DNA of 64,000 nt from Sphaerolaimus hirsutus (Eukaryota; Nematoda; Chromadorea; Monhysterida; Sphaerolaimidae), in assembly GCA_964036195.1 (NCBI GenBank), contig OZ038451.1, positions 4,344,529 through 4,408,528 of the forward strand. Direction: 5' to 3'. Positions within the stretch are counted from its first letter, which is position 1; each line of letters starts with the position of its first letter. Under the pieces are notes generated by a model, which did no database searches, was not told the DNA's origin, and saw only the letters and a list, made by a program, of their open reading frames with translations. Below, piece by piece: positions 23,301 to 32,300 of the stretch. A program made the translations under genes and the position numbers.

Positions 23301-26300
23301 CACCCGGTCAGATGGCGAACACAAAATCGGCGCCCCAGGACGACAGCGACATCGTGATATCGCTCACTGACCCGTCCGACCCGTTCGGCGGATATTTTGC
23401 CTGGCGCGTTAAACTGGACGGCATAAAGTTCGACTGCATTTTGACCGCTATGATTTATGTACGTTTCGATATGGACACTATTTCGATTTCACCGTTTAAA
23501 TATGAAAAGATTATCAAACTTTTCTGTAAATGTATGATACATTTTGAACATATGAGAACGTTGAATTTTCTACATTATCATACCAAAATAGATATTATCC
23601 AGTGGATATGGAGACTTGATATTAACATGCGAGACTACAAATTGAAACTGTATTATACCCTTACACTACCTCAGGCGGAGGCAAAATCGACCACGACGCA
23701 CACGTTGACAAGCATGGCCACGAACCTGCACCAACTCTATGCCAAGCTGGCGCGCGGCAAGGACTTTGACCCGGCCTTCCACGAGTTCCAACGTGGAGCG
23801 CGCCGTATTTGGGGCTTGGTCCGCAAACACGTCATGGACCACTCCTTGGACGTTGCCAACAGTTGGTTCAAATCAGACAGCGGGCGCGAAACGGAACCGT
23901 TTGGGTTGTACCCATCTTTGGAGGCCGCAAAGGAAACGGTTGCCTATGAAACGCTCAAGGCCATTATACAGAACGCCGTGGATTGCAACACTGCATTCCG
24001 GTGGGTGCCTACATCATACATCAATAAGATAGCTCATTTTTGGGTTTCAGAGAAAATTGTTATTAAAATAGTAAATATCAATAATTTTACACAAATACCT
24101 AACACCAAAAAGTTGAAATCACTGAAATTTTTGGTACAAAAGATGCAATATCGGATTGAAATAATAGCTTTATGTTACGCACACAGACAACTGTTGTGGT
24201 CCTCCGGGCAGAAAAAAGTTGACAGCGCATACGTGAAGACAAACCGACAAATTCGATGCGCTGGCGAAATCCCGGCTAGCGGTTGGCGCGGTGCGCTGAT
24301 GTGCGGCGCGAACAAAGGGCGCTATGAGGTAGTTAACTATATTTTTGATACTGTAGTAAGATATGGTCTTGAAATCAAAGAAAATCATTACTTTGAACAA
24401 AATCCCATTTTAACTAAAATGTTTGCGGTATATACAACAAAATGGTTGAACAATAGATTCCATTTATACGTAAGATACAAATGTCATATCAACTGCACCA
24501 AAATCTCTCCCTTACAGTGTGCGCTGCCGACCAAGGATGGGGCCTATTATATGGCCCCTTTTATGAACCTCTACGGGGAGGCATTAATGGAGGTTCGCGC
24601 CAAAATTTCAAAAGAAATGGCCTTTTCGCGTCGCGCTTCCAATGGCGAATTAGTGCCAATCGAAGATGGCGAAATGTTCCTCCAATACGACTCGGAGGGA
24701 CATTTCGATGGAATGGACAGGAAAAAGGTGTATGCGAAATTGCAAGAGAAGTTGCTGGCACCGGAATCCTATAAGGCAGAGGTATGGACTAGTTTCTACT
24801 TTTCCATTAAGAGAGCATCTCTAGACAACTGCCATTACTTCAATCTCAATATTATACTGGGCATACCGGAAATTTATTCTGTGTTAAAATGTAACTGGAA
24901 ATATTTGCCCGTAGCGTTTATGAGCAAATATACATTGTTGTCTAACGAGACTGCTAGCTATAATAAACGCAATACAATTGATAGGTTGCATACAAAAGTG
25001 AGAATAACTCATACATCATGTTCAAATTTTTTGTGGATGTCAATGAAATTGATGTCCAGTGACACACACACAATGTTTTCGCAGTTGTCTACAAATGCTC
25101 TCTCATATGTTAGTAAGATAAGGAAGCAATGCGCGTGTGAGATATACATAAGTGAATTTTTTATTGATCTAAATATACCTTCCGAGAAAAAATCTATGGA
25201 GTATTGGTATTTACCAATGTTGTCTAATGACGCACAAGATATAAATAAATTGGGTATAAGGAACATTAAGAATGTATTGTACAGGAATGGCTCCCGGACA
25301 TTATGCAATCTTACACTGTCTATTGATACTCCCTCGTATAGATATGTAGTAATTTACGGTACACTCAAATTATATTTTCCTCATACTGGAATTTCAATAA
25401 AATATACACTGGAGAAATTGTCTAGTGATACTCTTTCAATACCTATGTCTTATCTACAGGCGCGTCGCATTGCGGCGCTTCGCAACGGGTGGCAAAACAC
25501 CGAACAGCAACCGCCGGTCCAACAAGATACCCAAGTCACGCAGCCGAGCCAAAATGTGCAACGTGGCCGCGGTTATTCTGGATACAGGGGGCGCCAGCCG
25601 TACAACGCGCGTGGGCGCGCCAGGGGGCAATTTTTGGCTCAACGCGGGAGTTTCGCCGGTTTGTCCGCTTGGGTACAACTGTCTGTAAATATGCGCACGA
25701 AGTTGTACGGTTTAAATGCATTTTACATGTCAGAGAACTTTAATTACGACCGAATATTGGGACATAAAAATCATATTTGTAACAAAATAACTCTGTTACT
25801 TATTTTTTACTATAACTCGACAATCGCTACACAAAACATAGGCCGCGGCATCGGACCGAACATACAAGGCCCGCGCACGGCTTACGACCTGACGCAAGAC
25901 GTGCTACAATTCGAACCCGAGCCGCTAACCGAGGCCCGTATGGGAGTCGAGCTGGGACAGGCGTCGACTGGAGCTATTTCCCAAGGTAGCATTATAGATA
26001 ATATTTATATCGTCTTTCGGTGTAACAACTTGGTTAAATATAACTCTATTTGTGTTCTGTTAACAAACTCTCTCACTTCCACAGAAGATGGAATGTTCAT
26101 AACTGTTGACTTACAACACATGACAAATGCACAAAATTTACAAATACACATAAAGATTTACAAATGCACAAAATCGACATTGTCACTTATAGGAAGCTCG
26201 AGCAGCGCAGCGGCCAACGTGGGCGGCGTCAATGCGCAACAACTGTCGAATATCCTGGCGCAACAACAAACTCAACAACGCCAGCAGCTTGTGAATGAAG

Positions 26301-29300
26301 ACATCGTGTCCGACGACGACGACTTCGATAACATGCCAAGTGGGTATAAACTTTTACTTTTTGAGTTTGGACTGCGTCACGACTCAAATTTTGGAATGGG
26401 ATTACATGGGGGGAAAAAAAAATTACAAAGCATGTTTGTTATGACATTCAACATTCACATTGTCGCTCACATCTCACCACACTCTATGAAAAAGCGTATA
26501 CACTCAGATGCCGTTACGGCGACTATTGCGACGGCTGCACGCGCAGGAGACAACAGCTACAGTGGTGTTGCCCAGGTGAGCTGTATAAGCTGCTCGGGAA
26601 TAAACGCTAGGTGTATCCATAAAATAAGGTCCAAAATGGTGAAAAAACTCTTTTCTAAACAGGCTCGCACGCGTGACCGCGAGTTGTCAAGATCGATACA
26701 TTGTCGCCAGCTGCTATTATCCCACCTGGAAAAACAAAACGCCGCAAAATGTGCCAAGTCACTGGGAAATTTTTTGCAATCACACGCGTACTACCCGGAA
26801 GACACCATGATTAGGGATAAGGCGTTTGGTTCAAAATGTCATGCTGTCAACGGCATCGTGCGACTTCTCAATACGGGGATCGATATGGGCCCGCAATGTG
26901 GCTTTCGCCCCTCCGACCATACCCCTGCGACGAATCTGAAAATTGTGTTGCCCACCGAAACAATGTCCGACCCATATGCCTATTTTTACACTGTGCTAAT
27001 TATTGGTGATTCTACAAGCAGCTCGTTATACAACATGTTGTCTAGGGACTGTGCCAGTGCCCAAGTGCCCGTGACAGTACACGGCAGCAAGGGCCTGTTT
27101 TCTGGGCGCCGCATGAGCACTTTTTGCGCGGGTATTCACGATGTTAAATTCACCACTGTATATGACATGGTTATTTTACGCTCTGTTTTGAATGCGTGTG
27201 ATGCGGAATTATTTGATGCGTGCCTGTTTGATGCAAGGGGTGTGGATTTGTTTTTTCTGGATGGTGTAAAAAAAAATGTTGAATTTATTCAATGCAATAA
27301 ATCGCTAAAGCTGCAACCGTGTGGCAAATTTGCATTGTGTCTGGTAGGCCCTACTATGCCCACGTGTTTTTCGAATAATTGGTCGATCGCTAAAGTGCAA
27401 GAAACATATGCTTTTTTGTATACTCTCGAAAGTGCTCTCGTTCACTTAGCTGATTGTGACCTAGATAATGTGATCGTAATACGGGTGTTCGATTACTTGG
27501 AGAGAAATTTTGCGGCGATGGGATTTGATAGCAAATTTGATGCATTTCTGGCCCTGCTTACTAAGGATGGGTTGCACACGGCCGAAAATGGCAACCGCCT
27601 GTTGTGCTTCCTGATTAGAAAAGAGTTACTTTTAATGTCAGTTTTTGAGCATATTTGGAGTACACACCCACTATTTTGGCATAATTATAATATACGTAAA
27701 TGCCCAGGCGCGCGGAGGCGGAGCGCAAGGACGAAATGCAGGGGGCACAGGTCAAATGAGGGGCGGCCAATCGCCGCTGACAAGTCATTTTCAACGGCTG
27801 CGCAAATGAATAAATGTGTGTTTTATTGTAGGCACGTTGCCTTAGGGTGGGAAAATGATGACATTTTAGTGTTATTTTTTGGCACTTTATCAATTAATTT
27901 ACGTTGTATGCCCGTGTGTTACACTGTGCATTTCTCAAAATATAATACCTGGACAATCCCCAGATTTCATCACAACAGAACTCTTACAATGAATACAATG
28001 CTGTGCAACCACGGAAATACAGCGTATCAATTCTCAAATACAACTTCATGGCATTTGCTTTACTATCCTTCATACCTTGGCACACGGCCATACGTACGTT
28101 TTTCGTTTAAGTTTTTCGTTAATATTCGCTATCAAAAAAAATTCGATATCAATCATACATTCAATGCAATGGGATATCATACTTTCTGCAGGGGGAAATC
28201 TGTGATACGTGTTAAAAAATACCCACTCTTGAATTTTTTAAAAAAAAAACAAGTTGTAAACAAAACTTTTTTTAAAAAAACCTCTTTTTTGACACTCTGC
28301 AAGGGGGTGTCCATATCGAACATCTGTAACTGTCTAATCCGAAGAAAGATTGTGTTTTTTAAAAAAAATTCTGTTTTAAAAAAAATCGATTTTAAAAAAA
28401 GTTCTTTTTTGAAAAAAACTTTTTTTTTGGAAACTATGATATCCAGACCAAGCCTCTTTGAGTTTATAAAATTGCTCTTGTTCACTTCGTACACATGCAT
28501 AATCGATGAAGAATTGCATTACAGTTATTTTGGTACGATAATACGCGAACATTCCTCATGTAAATGTGATGGACATTTCTCAAGTAAATACTGCGTGTAT
28601 GAGTGTGCTAATATGTGCATTTTGTATAAGGAATACAGGACTTACATATGTTGTTTAGAGAGTACGAAGTGTCACACACACATAAATGATAAATCTCTAA
28701 AAAAATTGACTATACCCGATAACATCTCGGTTATCAGCAAGGTGACATTTTGTAAGTCTCGTGCATGCATCTCTAGAATTGCATATTGTTCCTATGCGCA
28801 AATATTGGTTCGATATTTTGTAACCGGCTACCTAGGCTCTTTAGGGGGTGGTCCAATATTAACGGACAACTTGTGTTGTATGCTTTTTAATGATTGGGCG
28901 GTGAAAAAATGCACGGGGGTGCAGATAATTTTGAATGGTACGGGTGTGCAGGTTACTCTGAGGCAGATTCGGAGTGAAAATATGTCGCGAGTTTTACACT
29001 TTTATCATTTTTTTGTTTGTTATATACTGAACGACAATAGCGATATATTGTCGTGGTTAAGTATCACCATGTCCTGGATAGACAAAATAGGACATTTTAT
29101 AATCATGATACAGCTACTGCGGAGAATGAATGGACAAAGAAAAAACCAGCTGGAAAACCAGAAAATGACAATATGGCTATTATCGTTCACATTCATGTTT
29201 ACAAAAATAAATTGTGCAACAGAATTTGAACACATCGTTGGAAATGATGAGTATCTATACTCTATACCCTTACTAATACTATACCAAAATGCTAGATACT

Positions 29301-32300
29301 TGAGGTGGAAAAAAACTGAATTACTGGCTACAATTCTAAATACCGGGTGTGACGTAATGTGTTTTGTGGAGACACACTTTAAATGCCTAACGGAAGCTAT
29401 CCACGTTCCTGGCTATATAGGGATACACAAATTCAAGACGGACACGCAAGCCGGTGGTATCTCGGTGTACATAAAGCGTTCTATAAAATTCACTAACATT
29501 GATTACGTTAATGATAACAACATCCTGGGCATCCTTATTCATACAATCAAAACCAAAATAAATATTACAACGTGCTATCTCATAAACAACTCTAAGGCAA
29601 AAAAATCCAAAAATGTGACAGAATTGAACGATAAAATTTTAGCTGAAATAGGCGCAAAAATGTCAAATTTGGATGAAAAAGGATACTGTTCCTTGATAGT
29701 GGGGGATTTTAATGGCCACATAGGCAATGATGAATTAGGGCTTATAGGTAATAATGAAATGGCGAATGAAAATGGCAAACTAATCAGAGATTGGCAGGCT
29801 AAATATGGTCCCTACCTACTAAATAGAGATTTTAATGAATTATGGACCTATGAAAGAAGCAATGCAAAATCAGCAATTGACCTATGCTTTACAAATAGAA
29901 AACTTCAAAACTTCTCAGGCTGGATAGACAGCACTGGTAAACTGTGCCCACTAACCTCAGACCACCATGCTATTTTTGTGAAAATCATTAACACTCCCAA
30001 ACTTCAAAAGAAAACAGAACATGCCAAAATAAAAAAACTAAATAAATCTGAACTTCTAACAATGAATCAGAAACTTAGTGGATTAGAACCTAAATCTTAT
30101 CATGAAATTCTTTCTACCATACATGAAACATGTAATGAAATTAATGATGAAAATCTGTATGTACAAGAGGGGAAAATGCAGAAGTGCCCAAAAGTAAAGG
30201 CTTCAATTATAAAATTACATAGAAATATTGCAAAAGTAAGAAGAAAAATACAAATAAATGGTAAAACTGAAATACTAAGAAAGGAACTTAGGCTATACCA
30301 ACACAAACTAAACAGGGAAAAAAAGGAACTGAATAGGAAACACAAGGACATAGAACTGGAAAAAATACATGATAATAAATCAAGGGAACTAAATACAGTA
30401 TACAAGCACATAAATAAAAACTGGCAGGGTACAAGGCAAGTCACAGAAATGACAGACAAAGACGGAAATATATTAGAAAACAATGAGAAAATGAATGCAG
30501 AAATGACCAGAGTCTGGGGGAACATTATGACTGCTAATCCTGGTTCACCAACCTATTATCCACCTGAATCTAAAACACTGCCTCAAGATGCTCAAGATGA
30601 GCTAATAGAAGATTTTACAATAGAAGAACTGAGCAAGGCTTTAAAACAGCTACAAAACAATAAATCCCCTGGGACAACAGGAATACACCACGAGACACTC
30701 AAAATGCTGCCACTAACCTTCCAAACGGCACTTCTAGACATGTACAATAAATGGTTAAATGGGGTTGATATTCCAATAGAAGCCAAAATTTGCAAAATGG
30801 TCCTACTACATAAAAAAGGGGACAAATCTAAAATGGACAATTACAGAACGCTGGGAATTTCATGCAACATAAAAAAGGTATACATGATAATGTTAAATAA
30901 TAGATTAATTAAGTTGGCAGAAGATGAAGACATCTTTACTGAGCTACAAGGAGGATTCCGCCCAAACAGACGTACCTGTGACAATGTGCTTGTTCTCAAC
31001 ACATGTTATAACTATGCAACAGCAAATGGGAACGACTTCTTTACCTGCTTTGTGGATGCTGTTAAAGCTTTTGATAGGGTGAACCGTGACAAATTATGGA
31101 AAAAACTTTTGGACATAGGCATACCGACTAAAATGGTGACAGCTATCTCACAAGCCTATACAAATATAAAAGTCAACATGACTTATGGGGATTACATGAG
31201 TGATGACCTGGGCTACCCCATAGGAGTAGCCCAGGGGTGTGCCCTAAGTCCAACTCTCTACGCACTGTACATGCATGACCTTGCCACTGAATTGATGTCT
31301 ACAGGACAAGGGGCTAAGCTAGGGAAGGGACAGCTGAAACTGCCAGCTCTATTTTTCGCTGATGACATTGTACTTATGGCAAACACAGCATCTGAACTTC
31401 AAGACTTGATGATAAGGTTCACCAATTGGTCTTGGAAGTGGAACATTACTATCAATCAAAATAAATCACACATACTCCGGTGGGGCAAGAAACAACTAGG
31501 AAGGTCCTGGCCACTTGGATATGACAAGAATAAGGAAATAGGGAAAATAGCTGAATGCAATGAAATAAAATATCTAGGAGTAACAATCTGTGATAATAAA
31601 GATCCCTTCAAAACACACATAAAAAATTGTGTTACCAAAATGCTAAAACATAGCTCACTAGCTATACTTTCGTCAAATAACACAACTAAACCAATGTTGT
31701 ATGCAAAAATGACTTATAAATCCTACATAGAACCAGCTAGTATGTATGGATTAGAAGTCACTGGGGCTGATAAAGATAACCTCAAAAAGATGGACAAGAT
31801 CTATATGCAGACCATGAAAAGAGCTGTCCACCTTCCTAACTCAACAAGCACTGCAAGCCTATTAATAGATCTTGGAGGAGAGCTACCATCAGACAAGTAC
31901 CACCAAATGACAATTACTTTTACAAATTATGTCAACAAGCTAGATGATAGCCGGCTAGTTAAAAGAGCGCTCTCAATAGATAGGTCATTATGTAGCAGTA
32001 CACGGCTTATGCACCACTCCACGATCAGTAATAGATACAAGCACTGTGTAGAAGAAATTAACATACCATTGATCCATGCTCCAATACTAACAAAAACTAA
32101 CATAAAATTGGCAACTAACCAAAATAGACAACAAATATCGGTTTTGAAGATGAAAACTCAAAATGTTGCAACAATTAGATCTGATATAGGCCAGCAGGCC
32201 CACCCACTTCACTTACATTATAACCAATTAACGTGGTTGGCTGCAAGGCACAACTCAATTAGACAATATGGTCGTAGAGGTAGGAAAATATGTACTTTAT

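Noticed and set aside
28217..28440. Lys/Phe-rich repeats as a functional domain
   Set aside because: They are translations of alternating A and T runs and resemble no protein family.
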